Counted from the stretch's first letter, positions 15,773 through 24,891 are shown. The stretch: 39,991 bases of DNA from Planctomycetota bacterium (GCA_029260765.1 JAJDCP010000085.1:1-39991); one strand, 5' to 3'. Notes: generated by a model not told the origin, from the sequence alone. Numbers and translations are program-made.

Positions 15773-18238
15773 TCAGGAACCTGTGGGAATAGGATCCTCA
15801 CGCTTCTCGGGCGTGAACTTCAGCACCTTGTCGTCCACGGTCACCACAATCCAGTTGTGGTCTACGAACGTGCCCTTGAGGATCTCTTCGGACAAGGGGT
15901 CTTCGACGTTCTGCTCGATGGCTCTGCGCAGCGGCCGCGCGCCAAAGTCGGGGTTGAAACCCTTGTCGATCAGCCACTGCTTGGCGTTGTAGCTGAGCTC
16001 GAGGTAGATGTTCTTCGACTTCAAGCGGTCGCGCACATGGCTGATCTCGATCTCGACGATCTTCTCGAGGTCTTCCCGGGTCAGCAGGTCGAACATGATG
16101 ATCTCGTCGAGCCGGTTGATGAACTCAGGCCGGAACTCCTTCTCGACCTCTTCCATCAGCTGTTTGAGCATCACTTCGCGGTCTCGGGTCTCGGACTGCT
16201 CGACGAAGCCCAGCGAGACCTGGTTCTTGATGATATGGCTGCCCAGGTTCGAGGTCAGGATCAGGATCACGTTGGCGAAGTTCACATGGCGGCCGAAGCT
16301 GTCCGTCAAGCGGCCTTCTTCCATGATCTGCAGCAACATGTTGAAGATGTCGCCGTGCGCCTTCTCGATCTCGTCGAACAAGACCACAGCATAGGGCCGG
16401 CGGCGGATCTTTTCGGTCAGCTGTCCGCCTTCTTCAAAGCCGACATAACCTGGAGGCGCTCCGACCAGTCGGGAGACGTTGTGCTTCTCCATGTACTCAG
16501 ACATGTCGATCTGGATCAGCGCGGATTCCTCGCCAAACATGAACTTTGCCAGCGCTTTGGCGAGCAGCGTCTTACCCACGCCTGTCGGGCCGAGGAACAT
16601 GAACGAGCCCATCGGCCGATTCGGGTTCTTCAGGCCTGAACGGCTGCGCCGGATCGCACGTGAGATCGAACGCACCGCGCTGGCCTGGCCGATGACGGTC
16701 TTGTGCAGCTCACCTTCCATAGCGAGCAAGCGCTCTGCTTCGCCCTTCTCAAGCCGCGTCAGCGGAATGCCGGTCATTTTTGAGACGGTCTCTGCGATCA
16801 GGTCTTCGTCGACTTCACCGCCGGATTCTTTGGAGGTGTCGCGCCATTCCTTGCGGATGTTCTCGCGCTTCTTCTTCAGCTTGGTGGCTTTGTCGCGCAG
16901 GCTGGCCGCGCGCTCGAAGTCCTGGCCGGCGACGGCTTCTTCTTTGTCCTTCTCGAGCTTCTTGATGTCTTTCTCGAGCTCTTTCAGGTCGGGAGGGCTG
17001 GTCATCGTCTTCATGCGCAGCCGCGCCCCGGCCTCGTCGATCACGTCGATCGCCTTGTCGGGCAGGAAGCGGCCCGAGATGTAGCGGTTCGAGAGCTCGA
17101 CAGCGAACGCGAGCGCGCTGTCGGTGTAGCGCACCCGATGGTGGGCCTCGTAGCGCTCGCGCAGCCCCAACAGGATCTCGACAGCCTCTTCCTTCGAGGG
17201 CGGCTCGACCATGATCGTCTGGAAGCGGCGCTCGAGGGCACCGTCTTTCTCGATGTATTTGCGGTACTCGTCGAGCGTGGTCGCGCCGATACACTGCACC
17301 TCGCCACGCGACAGCGCGGGCTTGAGCACGTTCGACGCGTCGATCGCGCCCTCAGCGCCGCCGGCACCGACCAGAGTGTGCAGCTCATCGATGAACAGGA
17401 TCACATTCGAAACCCGACGCACCTCAGTCATCACGGCCTTGATGCGTTCTTCGAACTGGCCACGGTATTTCGTGCCGGCGACCATCATCGCCAGGTCGAG
17501 CACCACGATACGGCGGTCGCGCAGGATCTCGGGCACGTTGCCCTTGAAAATGTCCTGAGCGAGACCTTCGACAATGGCCGTCTTCCCCACGCCCGGCTCG
17601 CCGAGCAGCACGGGGTTGTTCTTGGTGCGACGGCACAGGATCTGGATCACACGCTCGATTTCGTTCGCGCGTCCGATCACCGGATCGAGCTTGTTCTCTT
17701 TGGCCAGCTCCGTCAGATCACGCCCGAAGGCGTCGAGAGCAGGGGTTTTGGATTTGGACTTCTTTTGCGATTCTGGCGTGGGGGACGAGTCGGTAGGCAT
17801 ATCTGCACCCAAGAGTTCAAGGACTTCCTCGCGGACGTCGTCCAATCGAAGGTTGAGGTTCTGTAGCACCTGGGCGGCGACGCCGTCATTCTCATGAATC
17901 AGCCCCAGCAACAAATGCTCGGTACCGATGTAGTTGTGTCCCAGGTTTTGAGCTTCTTCTACAGACAGCTCGAGGACTTTCTTTGCTCGCGGAGTGAAGG
18001 GCAGCTGACCCATCGTGACCATCGATGGCCCGTGCTTGACGATCTTCTCGACTTCTCTGCGGATCTTCTCGAGATCAACGTCGAGGTTCTTCAATACACT
18101 GGCGGCAACGCCCGAGCCCTCTTGGATCAAACCCAAGAGGATATGCTCGGTACCGATGTATTCGTGATTCAGCCGTTGCGCTTCCTGTCGCGCGATGCTC
18201 ATCACTTTGCGGGCGCGGTCAGTAAAACGGTCAAACAT
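15773..18238 (-). CDS. clpC: ClpC-type AAA+ unfoldase
   Basis: An 821-residue protein of normal ClpC length. Residues 1-145 hold two Clp N-domain repeats (EYIGTEHILLGLI and NYIGTEHLLLGLI), the docking platform for adaptors and phospho-arginine substrates. The first AAA+ domain has Walker A GEPGVGKT (213-220) and Walker B LFIDEL. A UVR/middle-domain coiled coil follows (about 430-465). The second AAA+ domain has GPTGVGKT and VLFDEIEKAH. It threads substrates into ClpP for degradation; no clpP gene is in this window. It is the last gene of mcsA-mcsB-clpC, 56 bases after mcsB, so marking and degradation of phospho-arginine proteins are encoded together. Confidence 0.98.
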   Translation of the reverse strand: MFDRFTDRARKVMSIARQEAQRLNHEYIGTEHILLGLIQEGSGVAASVLKNLDVDLEKIRREVEKIVKHGPSMVTMGQLPFTPRAKKVLELSVEEAQNLGHNYIGTEHLLLGLIHENDGVAAQVLQNLNLRLDDVREEVLELLGADMPTDSSPTPESQKKSKSKTPALDAFGRDLTELAKENKLDPVIGRANEIERVIQILCRRTKNNPVLLGEPGVGKTAIVEGLAQDIFKGNVPEILRDRRIVVLDLAMMVAGTKYRGQFEERIKAVMTEVRRVSNVILFIDELHTLVGAGGAEGAIDASNVLKPALSRGEVQCIGATTLDEYRKYIEKDGALERRFQTIMVEPPSKEEAVEILLGLRERYEAHHRVRYTDSALAFAVELSNRYISGRFLPDKAIDVIDEAGARLRMKTMTSPPDLKELEKDIKKLEKDKEEAVAGQDFERAASLRDKATKLKKKRENIRKEWRDTSKESGGEVDEDLIAETVSKMTGIPLTRLEKGEAERLLAMEGELHKTVIGQASAVRSISRAIRRSRSGLKNPNRPMGSFMFLGPTGVGKTLLAKALAKFMFGEESALIQIDMSEYMEKHNVSRLVGAPPGYVGFEEGGQLTEKIRRRPYAVVLFDEIEKAHGDIFNMLLQIMEEGRLTDSFGRHVNFANVILILTSNLGSHIIKNQVSLGFVEQSETRDREVMLKQLMEEVEKEFRPEFINRLDEIIMFDLLTREDLEKIVEIEISHVRDRLKSKNIYLELSYNAKQWLIDKGFNPDFGARPLRRAIEQNVEDPLSEEILKGTFVDHNWIVVTVDDKVLKFTPEKREDPIPTGS

Positions 18239-18294
18239 CGAATTTCACGCTTCTCTCATTACTGGTGATTGAAGGCCGCCTGTGTGGCGGTGTG

Positions 18295-19338
18295 CTACAC
18301 GACCGACGCAAGCCGTTCGCGGATCAGATTAGCCCTGACGATGTCGCGCTCAGGCGTGTCGAGCTTTCTGCCTTCCAGCTTCTGCAAATGGCCGGGCTGA
18401 ATCAAGACAAAAAGCTCGTTGACCAGAGCCGTATCGATATCGGGCAAGAGTCCGGTGTGGATGCCGAGTCGCACGGCGCTGAGCAGGTCCATGGTCTCCT
18501 CAGAATCGATCACTCTCGCGGCCTTGAGAATGCCCAGCGCGCGCCAGACACGATCGGCCAGCGTCATGGGCTTCTCTTTGATCAGATTCTTGCGGACATC
18601 GCGCTCGTAGCCGATCACTTGCGACACCAGGTCGCGCACGATCTTGAGGATCTGCGGCTCGGAGCGTCCCAAAGTGACCTGGTTGGATATCTGGTAAAAA
18701 TCGCCCAGCGGATGGGTTCCTTCGCCGTAGAGTCCCCGCACTGCGTGTTGCGTGCGTTGCATCGAGACGAACACCTTTTCGATCTGCTTGGTCATGGCCA
18801 ATCCGGGCAGGTGCAGCATGACAGAGACGCGCACGCCGGTGCCCACATTGCTCGGGCAGGCCGTCAGGTAACCAAACTCCTGGGAAAAAGCGAAACCGAT
18901 ATCCTGTTCGAGCTCGTCGTCGATGCGGTCGATCTCTTGCCAGCTTTCGTCGAAGCTGAAGCCTGACCGGATCACCTGGATGCGCAGGTGGTCTTCTTCG
19001 TTGACAAGAATGCTGACGCGCCCGCGTTCGTCGAAGGCCACGCCCCGATCACCATCGGAATTTGCATGGTCTTTGCTGATCAGGTGCTTCTCGACCATGC
19101 ACAGACGATCGACAGGGCTGAGTTGGCAGAGATTCTGGTACTCGAGCGAGTCGGGGAAGCGGCGCTGGATCGCGAGGGCAAGGTTGCGCTCGATCGCGCT
19201 GCGTTGCTCGGGGCTCGACTTGGAGAGAAAGGGCTGGTCCTCGATGTTGCGAGCAAGCCTGATGCGCGTACTGATGACGATGTCCGATTCAGGACCCTTG
19301 CCAGACAGCCACTCGCCGCATCGGTCAAGATCGCTCAT
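18295..19338 (-). CDS. mcsB: Protein arginine kinase McsB
   Basis: A 347-residue protein of the ATP:guanido phosphotransferase family that phosphorylates arginines in proteins and so marks them for ClpC-ClpP. Family features include IVISTRIRLARN near the N-terminus (nucleotide-binding arginines), LTACPSNVGTGVRVSVMLHLP carrying the reactive Cys, and RGLYGEGTHPLGDFYQISNQ. The C-terminal DRVWRALGIL matches the phospho-arginine-sensing RDxxRA-type motif of bacterial McsB. A G-rich ribosome-binding site precedes the ATG, which is 11 bases after mcsA. Key residues appear intact, so activity is expected, presumably stimulated by McsA as in Bacillus. Confidence 0.96.
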   Translation of the reverse strand: MSDLDRCGEWLSGKGPESDIVISTRIRLARNIEDQPFLSKSSPEQRSAIERNLALAIQRRFPDSLEYQNLCQLSPVDRLCMVEKHLISKDHANSDGDRGVAFDERGRVSILVNEEDHLRIQVIRSGFSFDESWQEIDRIDDELEQDIGFAFSQEFGYLTACPSNVGTGVRVSVMLHLPGLAMTKQIEKVFVSMQRTQHAVRGLYGEGTHPLGDFYQISNQVTLGRSEPQILKIVRDLVSQVIGYERDVRKNLIKEKPMTLADRVWRALGILKAARVIDSEETMDLLSAVRLGIHTGLLPDIDTALVNELFVLIQPGHLQKLEGRKLDTPERDIVRANLIRERLASVV

Positions 19339-19349
19339 CGCCCCCCCGT

Positions 19350-19844
19350 TCAGGCCTCAGCGCCTGCTTCGAGTGCTTTGATCTGGTCGCGGATCTCGGC
19401 CGCGCGCTCGTACTCTTCCAATTCCACGGCCTTCTGCAGCTCGCTCTTGAGCGTGTCGACCTGCTTGCGACGCTGCAGGCGCTCGCCGCGGTGGCGAGGC
19501 ACTTTGCCCACGTGCTTGGATTTCTCGTGCAGCTTCTCGAGCAAGGCGATCAACTTGGGCTTGAAGTGCTCGTAGTCGCGCGCGCATCCCAGACGGGCCT
19601 GTGAGCGAAACTCTTCGTAGGACATTCCACAGTTCGGGCAATCACCGGGAATGTCCTCGTAGTCGCCCTTCAGACTGACCAACCCACCGAGCGCCTCCGC
19701 GATGCTGACCTCCTGGGTCTTGAGCGCGATGTTCTCTTTGAGCTTATAGCATCCATCGCACAGATGGGTTTCGCGCTTCTTGGAGTTGACGATATTTGTG
19801 ACGTGCACCGTCGCTGCGTTTTGTCCGCAAGCCTCACACAGCAT
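19350..19844 (-). CDS. mcsA: McsA, zinc-finger activator of McsB
   Basis: A 164-residue protein. The frame extends to 20465, but the ATG at 19844 begins exactly at the family's first zinc finger and lies downstream of a strong promoter, while the extension overlaps uppS. CEAC and CDGC form the first finger and CPNC starts the second. The expected last CxxC reads GCARDY, so the fourth Cys of finger two is Asp. The C-terminus has a UVR motif (LKSELQKAVELEEYERAAEI) that contacts ClpC. The gene leads the mcsA-mcsB-clpC operon. Unlike in Firmicutes, no ctsR repressor gene precedes it. Confidence 0.93.
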   Translation of the reverse strand: MLCEACGQNAATVHVTNIVNSKKRETHLCDGCYKLKENIALKTQEVSIAEALGGLVSLKGDYEDIPGDCPNCGMSYEEFRSQARLGCARDYEHFKPKLIALLEKLHEKSKHVGKVPRHRGERLQRRKQVDTLKSELQKAVELEEYERAAEIRDQIKALEAGAEA

Positions 19845-19867
19845 GCCTTCTCGCCCTCTGCGCTCCA

Positions 19868-19899
19868 CAGACCGGCTGGCCACTCTAGCAGCCGGTCTG
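19868..19899. promoter_or_regulatory. Perfect palindrome over the mcsA promoter, candidate operator
   Basis: CAGACCGGCTG at 19868-19878 and its exact reverse complement at 19889-19899, with 10 bases between. The spacer contains the whole -10 box of the mcsA promoter. A protein bound here would block RNA polymerase, as CtsR does in Firmicutes. The sequence resembles neither the CtsR heptad nor the CIRCE element. Confidence 0.7.
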
Positions 19900-19910
19900 C
19901 ACCCTGTCAA
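19882..19910 (-). promoter_or_regulatory. Sigma-70 promoter of mcsA-mcsB-clpC
   Basis: Read on the minus strand: TTGACA (19910-19905), a 17-base spacer and TAGAGT (19887-19882), 38 bases before the mcsA ATG. The -35 box is perfect and the spacing is ideal. Confidence 0.75.
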
Positions 19911-19932
19911 CGCCGGCAGTGGCTGGTAGAGA

Positions 19933-19960
19933 TTGCATGCGCGCGGGCTGTCTCTACAAT
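19933..19960 (+). promoter_or_regulatory. Sigma-70 promoter of uppS
   Basis: TTGCAT at 19933-19938, a 16-base spacer and TACAAT at 19955-19960, 43 bases before the uppS ATG. It is divergent from and close to the mcsA promoter. Confidence 0.65.
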
Positions 19961-20003
19961 GTGCTCGACCGCCGGGCATGTCGATCGCGCGGGAAAGGAT
20001 GCC

Positions 20004-20825
20004 ATGAGCACCGAAGCAGACGCACCTGGACACATCGCGTCGACGGCTCCCGATTCCGTTCCCAAGCCGGCCCCGGCTGCCCGGGTCGCGGGGCTGGACG
20101 CGGGCGACCTGCCGCGTCACGTGGCGGTCATTATGGATGGCAATGGGCGCTGGGCCCGGCAGCGGGGGCTCTCCCGTCTCGAGGGCCATAGACGGGGCGC
20201 CGATGTGGTGCGTGACATCACCACCCATGCTCGCGAGCTCGGCCTCGGCTACCTGACGATGTATTCCTTCTCCGCGCAGAACTGGAGCCGTCCCGCTGCC
20301 GAAGTCGCGGGCCTGATGCAGCTGCTGGAAGACTACTGCGAGCGTGAGCTGCCGACGCTGGTCGACAATCAGATCCGGCTCGAGGTGATCGGGGGGCTGG
20401 AACGTCTGCCCGCCACGACGCAACGGGCCGTCCGCAAGACCATGCACGCCACCCGCGAGCATCAAGCAATGGTGCTCACTCTAGCTCTCGATTATGGCGG
20501 CCGGGAAGAGCTGCTCAAGGCCTTCCGCGCCCTCGCCACGGAAGTGCAGGCCGGGCGCCTCGACCCTGCGGCCATCGATCAAGAGCGCATCTCCCAGACG
20601 CTCGACACCGGCGCGATGCCTGACCCCGACCTGGTGATCAGGACCTCGGGCGAGATGCGCGTGTCGAATTTCCTGCTCTGGCAGATCGCCTACGCGGAGC
20701 TGCACTTCACCTCGATCTGTTGGCCCGATTTCGGGCGCAACGACTTCGATGATGCGCTCCGCGAATACAGTCGCCGTGAGCGGCGCTTCGGCGCGACCGA
20801 AGCCTTGCCCGGAGACGTGCGATGA
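20004..20825 (+). CDS. uppS: Isoprenyl transferase (undecaprenyl diphosphate synthase)
   Basis: A 273-residue cis-prenyltransferase. The frame is open from 19764, but the ATG at 20004 follows AAGGA and the promoter. After a Pro/Ala-rich N-terminal extension of about 35 residues comes VAVIMDGNGRWA with the catalytic Asp, then the substrate-binding SFSAQNWSRP (relatives usually have SEN, here AQN) and TSGEMRVSNFLLWQIAYAE near the C-terminus. It condenses isopentenyl units onto farnesyl diphosphate to make the C55 lipid that carries peptidoglycan and polysaccharide precursors. Its stop overlaps the next start (ATGA), so it is coupled to the M28 peptidase gene rather than to the more usual cdsA. 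Confidence 0.96.
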   Translation: MSTEADAPGHIASTAPDSVPKPAPAARVAGLDAGDLPRHVAVIMDGNGRWARQRGLSRLEGHRRGADVVRDITTHARELGLGYLTMYSFSAQNWSRPAAEVAGLMQLLEDYCERELPTLVDNQIRLEVIGGLERLPATTQRAVRKTMHATREHQAMVLTLALDYGGREELLKAFRALATEVQAGRLDPAAIDQERISQTLDTGAMPDPDLVIRTSGEMRVSNFLLWQIAYAELHFTSICWPDFGRNDFDDALREYSRRERRFGATEALPGDVR

Positions 20826-21805
20826 CTCGTCGGCGCGCGCTGATCTGTGGCCTGTTGCTGGCACTGTGCGGCCTGGCGCTGACTCCGTACGGGTGCTCGG
20901 ACGCGATCAACAGCAACGGCAACGGCAACGGGCCCCAACCCCGGCCGCCCCAGCGCCCCAAGTTGCTGCCCCGCGAGGGGATGGCCTTCCGCATGGATGC
21001 GGCCTTCGAGCACGTCGTGGCGCTGGTCTCCGACGGGGCGCGTACCACGGGCAGCCCGGCCTTGCACCGCGCCCGCAGCTACATCATCGATGAGCTCGAT
21101 TCGTGCGGAGTGCAGGTCGATCTCGACTTCTTTGATGCGAACTATCCGCGCGGTACGCGTCCGGGCATCAACATCATCGCGACGTTGCCGGGGGCGCGCC
21201 CGGAAGTGCTGGTCATCGGCGCCCACTACGACACCAAGGATATGCCCGATTTTGTCGGTGCGAACGACGGCGCCACCGCGCCCGCGCTGTTGATCGAGCT
21301 GGCCTATCAGCTGTCCCTGCGCAGTCTGCCGATGACCGTCAAGCTGGTGTTTTTCGATGCCGAGGAAGCCGAGGTCGGCTGGGATCCTCCGCGCGACGGC
21401 CTGCTGGGTAGCACGCATCTCGCAGAGTTGTGGAGGAAGACCGGAGAGCTCGAGAATGTTCGGGCGCTGGTGCTGGTCGATCTGATCGGCGACCGAGACC
21501 TGAATCTGAAGACCGAATTGAATTCCACCGGCTGGCTGCGCCGTTTCTTCGAGCAGCGCGCCGACGAGATGGGCTACTTGGGTTTGTTCTCCGATGGAGA
21601 GACCCGGGTCGACGACGACCACATCCCTTTCCTGAAACGGGGGGTGGCAGCTGTGGACTTGATCGACTTCAACTACGGCCCTGAGAACCGCTACTGGCAT
21701 AGCGTCGAGGACAACCTCACCAACGTCTGCAAGGAGAGCGTCGGGATCATCGGCGACCTGGTGCTCGAGTCGATCGATCCTCTAGCGGAGAAGTTGTTGC
21801 GCTGA
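20822..21805 (+). CDS. M28-family metallopeptidase lipoprotein (glutaminyl-cyclase-like)
   Basis: A 327-residue protein with a lipoprotein-type N-terminus (RRR, a hydrophobic core, then LTPYGC). After a Pro/Asn-rich linker, residues about 50-325 form an M28 zinc domain: IGAHYDTK (first zinc His and Asp), GANDGA, FFDAEEAE (catalytic Glu and metal ligand), DLIGDRD and DFNYGPENRYWHSVEDN with the last zinc His. This set is typical both of aminopeptidases and of bacterial glutaminyl-peptide cyclotransferases, and the DHIPFLKRGV segment leans to the latter. It probably acts on peptides in the periplasm, attached to a membrane. The start overlaps uppS by 4 bases. Confidence 0.9.
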   Translation: MTRRRALICGLLLALCGLALTPYGCSDAINSNGNGNGPQPRPPQRPKLLPREGMAFRMDAAFEHVVALVSDGARTTGSPALHRARSYIIDELDSCGVQVDLDFFDANYPRGTRPGINIIATLPGARPEVLVIGAHYDTKDMPDFVGANDGATAPALLIELAYQLSLRSLPMTVKLVFFDAEEAEVGWDPPRDGLLGSTHLAELWRKTGELENVRALVLVDLIGDRDLNLKTELNSTGWLRRFFEQRADEMGYLGLFSDGETRVDDDHIPFLKRGVAAVDLIDFNYGPENRYWHSVEDNLTNVCKESVGIIGDLVLESIDPLAEKLLR

Positions 21806-21811
21806 GCAGCC

Positions 21812-23074
21812 TCAGCGCAGCAGCGTCAACCACACCAACAGGCCAGACAGCCCCACAAACCCCAAGCCGACCCCCAGCAGCCAGCGGCGTCCGCTGGCCG
21901 GCTCGCGAAGGTCGGCCGATGTAACTGCGCGCTTTCTTCTGTCCGCAACAGGCATGGGATCGTCGATGCGTAGCGGCTGCAGCTGCGGCCCGTCGGGCAG
22001 CTCATTCAGCCGTTTGGAGCTGCGCAGGGTGTGCTCGAGTCGTGAGAGGTCTTGCAGCAGAGCGGTAGGATCGCAGTAGCGCTGGCTGGGACTCTTGGCG
22101 AGCATGCGCCGCAGCAGCTTGCCAAAGCCGCGCGGCATGCGCGGCATCTCCTTGCAGACATCGAGCGGCTCGCGATCATGGTGCAGGCGCATCATCTCGA
22201 CCGTCTCCCCCGCAAAGGGGAGCGAGCCGGTCAACATGCGGTAGAGAATCACTCCCAGCGAGTACAGGTCGCTGCGCACGTCGACTGTGCCGCCCACCGC
22301 CTGTTCGGGAGACATGTATTCCGGCGTGCCGACAGTGGTTCCCATCACAGTGAGCTGCGCGTTGATATTCAGACACTTGGCGAGCCCGAAGTCGAGCAGG
22401 GTCACCCGCTTGTCCGCGCCGAGCATGATGTTTGCGGGCTTGACATCGCGGTGCACGATCGCGTGTTGGGCGGCATGCTCCAGTGCGCGCGCGACACCTT
22501 TGCAGACCTTGATGATCGAACCGAAGTTGAGGCGCTTGTTGAGGTAGCTGTCCAAAGGCTTGCCTTCGAGCAGCTCCATCGCCATGAAGAGGGTGTTGGA
22601 AGGGTCGTGCCGCCCGACGCCGAGCACGCGGATCACATTGGGGTGCTTGAGAGTCATGCAGGCACGTGCCTCGATCAAGAAGCGGCGCGTGAACTGGCTG
22701 TCCTGGCTCAACTGGGCATGCAAAACCTTGATCGCCACGCGGTGCCCGTCGTTGATCGACGTGGCCTCATACACATCCCCCATGCCCCCGCTGCCGAGCT
22801 GTTTGCCCAGGCGGTACTTGCCCAGCTGGCGGGGGACGCCTCTCCCCTGTGGAACGGAGGGCGCCGCAGGACGCGCTCCCCGCCTCGTCTCGCCGCGGCC
22901 CCTGACCGTCGAGCTCCGCCGGGTCGCCGAGCGCGGGCGCCGTGGGCGGCGGCTGTCTCCCTGAGGCTGCGGTGTTCGCGGGGCTCGCTGCGAGCGGGGC
23001 GCCGGCGCGTCTGCCTCCGGTCTCTCTGCCCAACGACTGCGCGACGGGGTGGGGGTCTTCAGCTCCGGTGTCAT
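21812..23074 (-). CDS. Ser/Thr protein kinase with C-terminal membrane anchor
   Basis: A 420-residue kinase. I chose the ATG at 23074 because GGAG lies 6 bases upstream; a start at 23104 has none. Residues 1-80 are Pro/Arg-rich and disordered. The Hanks-type domain follows: LGSGGMGDVY (glycine loop), VAIKVL (Lys), VHRDVKPANIML (catalytic loop), DFGLAK and PEYMSPEQ, all intact. A juxtamembrane Arg-rich stretch leads to one C-terminal transmembrane helix (WLLGVGLGFVGLSGLLVWLTL). There is no sensory domain outside the membrane. The gene is divergent from an FHA-domain gene, whose product could bind the kinase's phospho-threonines. It is convergent with the M28 peptidase gene. Confidence 0.95.
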   Translation of the reverse strand: MTPELKTPTPSRSRWAERPEADAPAPRSQRAPRTPQPQGDSRRPRRPRSATRRSSTVRGRGETRRGARPAAPSVPQGRGVPRQLGKYRLGKQLGSGGMGDVYEATSINDGHRVAIKVLHAQLSQDSQFTRRFLIEARACMTLKHPNVIRVLGVGRHDPSNTLFMAMELLEGKPLDSYLNKRLNFGSIIKVCKGVARALEHAAQHAIVHRDVKPANIMLGADKRVTLLDFGLAKCLNINAQLTVMGTTVGTPEYMSPEQAVGGTVDVRSDLYSLGVILYRMLTGSLPFAGETVEMMRLHHDREPLDVCKEMPRMPRGFGKLLRRMLAKSPSQRYCDPTALLQDLSRLEHTLRSSKRLNELPDGPQLQPLRIDDPMPVADRRKRAVTSADLREPASGRRWLLGVGLGFVGLSGLLVWLTLLR

Positions 23075-23340
23075 ACTCGTCTCCAGTGCCCGGGTCTCTT
23101 GCATCGGCGGTGCAGGATTCTCGTCAGGTTCTCAAGCAAGATGCATGCCGGCTGCAAGGGGCCAGAAAGTACAAGGCTATGCGTATCAAAACGATAGCGT
23201 GTCTCAATTCGGAACCTCCATGCGAGATTCGTGGCAGCCACGCTTCCCCAGATCCCGCCTGGTGAAGTCGTCCAAGCCTGGCACGTGCTTTGCGCCGCAG
23301 TTCAGCGGCGAACAGGGTCGTGTATCCGGGAGGAGTGAGC

Positions 23341-24846
23341 ATGCATCTTCGAATCCACAAGGGCGTCCCCCAACCCTGCACGATCTCCCTGGGCAAGGGC
23401 TTGCTGGTCGGCCGTAGGCCCGACTGCGGCCTGGTCGTCGATGACCCCGGTGTCTCGTGGCAACACGCACGGTTTGCCCGCAAGGGCAACGGGTATTGGC
23501 TGGCCGACCTGGGTAGCGCCAACGGCACCGAGCTCGATGGCGTGCGGTTGGAACCACGCCAATGGGCCAAGCTCCCTGGCGAGGCCGTGCTGCACTTTGG
23601 CCGCATCGCCGCCGAGATCACGCGGCCGGTTCCTCAGGGAGTCCGCGACTATTCCCAGGCCTGCTCGAGCCTGCTACCGACGGTGGAGGGCGGTCGCGCT
23701 TGCGGCGTCATCGACCTGCGCGCACGCCGCTGGCTGGCCCTGAGGCACGTGCTCTCCGAGCTGGGCCGCGACGAGCGCAAGGTCATGGCCACGACCTGCA
23801 TCGAGCTGTTTTGCGGCGCAGGGCTGCGCCAACTCGACCGGACACTGAGTGGCCGCCCCTTCGGCTGCCCTGAGGCCCTGCTGCTGCACTCTGCGCATCT
23901 GAGTTATTTCTTGAAGTCTTTGCCACAGAGGGCGTTGCTCGTGGTCCTGGTCGTGGAGCGTACCACCAACAGCGGCCGAGCCCAACTGAAGCTTGGCGAG
24001 CTGGTCCGCAGAATCGAACGGGCTCATGCTTCAGATGGGTCGGTGGCCCCCCCTTCGATCCCGCGCCAGCAGACTCTGGCACGCGTGCTCGAGCAGAGAC
24101 CCCGGTCGATTTCCCCTGCACGCTCGAGCTTTCATGGACGGGGCGGGACCACGTCGGTGACCGGGGTTTTGCAGCTCTTGTCCCAACAGCGAAAAACCGG
24201 CGTGCTCGAGCTCTGCCACGCTGCGCTGCGCTTGAAGGTCGCGTTCGAGTCAGGCAGTATCGCGGCTGCCTGGTCGCCGGGGAACGACCCCGAGGAGGGG
24301 TTGGTCGACCTGCTGCTGCGACGCCGTGAGGTCAGCAAGAGCGACGTCCGCCTCGCGAAAGCCGAGCAACGCAGGACGGGCGTGCCCGTGGTGCGCTGCC
24401 TGCAGGCGAGCGGGCGGTTGAACCGTGGTCAGTTGGAGAATGCCCTCGACGACCTGGTCAGCGAGCGCATTCTCACGGCCCTGACCTGGAGCGACATGCG
24501 CTACACCTTCTCCGAGCAGCTACCGCCGGCGCTCGAGCTCGAGACTCGGCTGGAAGTCGGGCCGTTGATGATGAAGGCTGCGATGGAGGCCGACGAGCTG
24601 CCGCGGCTTCGCAAGACCTTCCCCAACGACAACCTCGAGGTCTCACCCCGGGCCCCAGCTGACGGCGCGAGCGCGCACGGGCTTCCCACTCCGCAATCCA
24701 GGCTCCTGCAGCGCCTGCCCGTGTCCGCGACCCCGCTGCATCAGATCTTTCAGCTCTCCCCCTGGGATGCCTTCACCAGCTTGAAATTGCTACACGCTCT
24801 CCATGCGGCCGGCCGCCTCGATCTACACGTTTCCAAAGCTCTCTGA
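23341..24846 (+). CDS. FHA domain protein with DUF4388 (PATAN) domain
   Basis: A 501-residue protein. The ATG at 23341 has GGAGGAG upstream and begins right at the FHA domain. Residues about 1-95 are FHA: LLVGRRPDCGLVVDD, VSWQHARF and ADLGSANGTELDG, the phospho-threonine-binding residues. The middle (about 110-260) is of unknown type. From about 275 a DUF4388 domain follows (GVLQLLSQQRKTGVLELC, LKVAFESGSIAAAWS, then RILTALTWSDMRYTF), common in myxobacterial and planctomycete regulators. It probably connects Ser/Thr kinase signals to another protein. It ends 23 bases before the earliest start of the pseudo-helicase gene. Confidence 0.88.
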   Translation: MHLRIHKGVPQPCTISLGKGLLVGRRPDCGLVVDDPGVSWQHARFARKGNGYWLADLGSANGTELDGVRLEPRQWAKLPGEAVLHFGRIAAEITRPVPQGVRDYSQACSSLLPTVEGGRACGVIDLRARRWLALRHVLSELGRDERKVMATTCIELFCGAGLRQLDRTLSGRPFGCPEALLLHSAHLSYFLKSLPQRALLVVLVVERTTNSGRAQLKLGELVRRIERAHASDGSVAPPSIPRQQTLARVLEQRPRSISPARSSFHGRGGTTSVTGVLQLLSQQRKTGVLELCHAALRLKVAFESGSIAAAWSPGNDPEEGLVDLLLRRREVSKSDVRLAKAEQRRTGVPVVRCLQASGRLNRGQLENALDDLVSERILTALTWSDMRYTFSEQLPPALELETRLEVGPLMMKAAMEADELPRLRKTFPNDNLEVSPRAPADGASAHGLPTPQSRLLQRLPVSATPLHQIFQLSPWDAFTSLKLLHALHAAGRLDLHVSKAL

Positions 24847-24862
24847 GAAGGCAGGCGCTGCG

Positions 24863-24891
24863 CTGGTGTGTGCCGCGACTGCTGTTATACT
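24863..24891 (+). promoter_or_regulatory. Weak candidate promoter before the DUF1998 gene
   Basis: TATACT at 24886-24891 with CTGGTG at 24863-24868, 17 bases apart. The -35 box is poor. If used, the transcript starts after the GTG at 24870 and translation would begin at the TTG at 24939. Confidence 0.3.

Noticed and set aside
19845..20465. N-terminal extension of mcsA and open frame before uppS
   Set aside because: The extension overlaps uppS and both promoters; the McsA zinc finger begins at 19844.
20690..21700. 336-codon minus-strand frame
   Set aside because: It is antisense to the M28 peptidase gene, with no start signal or family motif.
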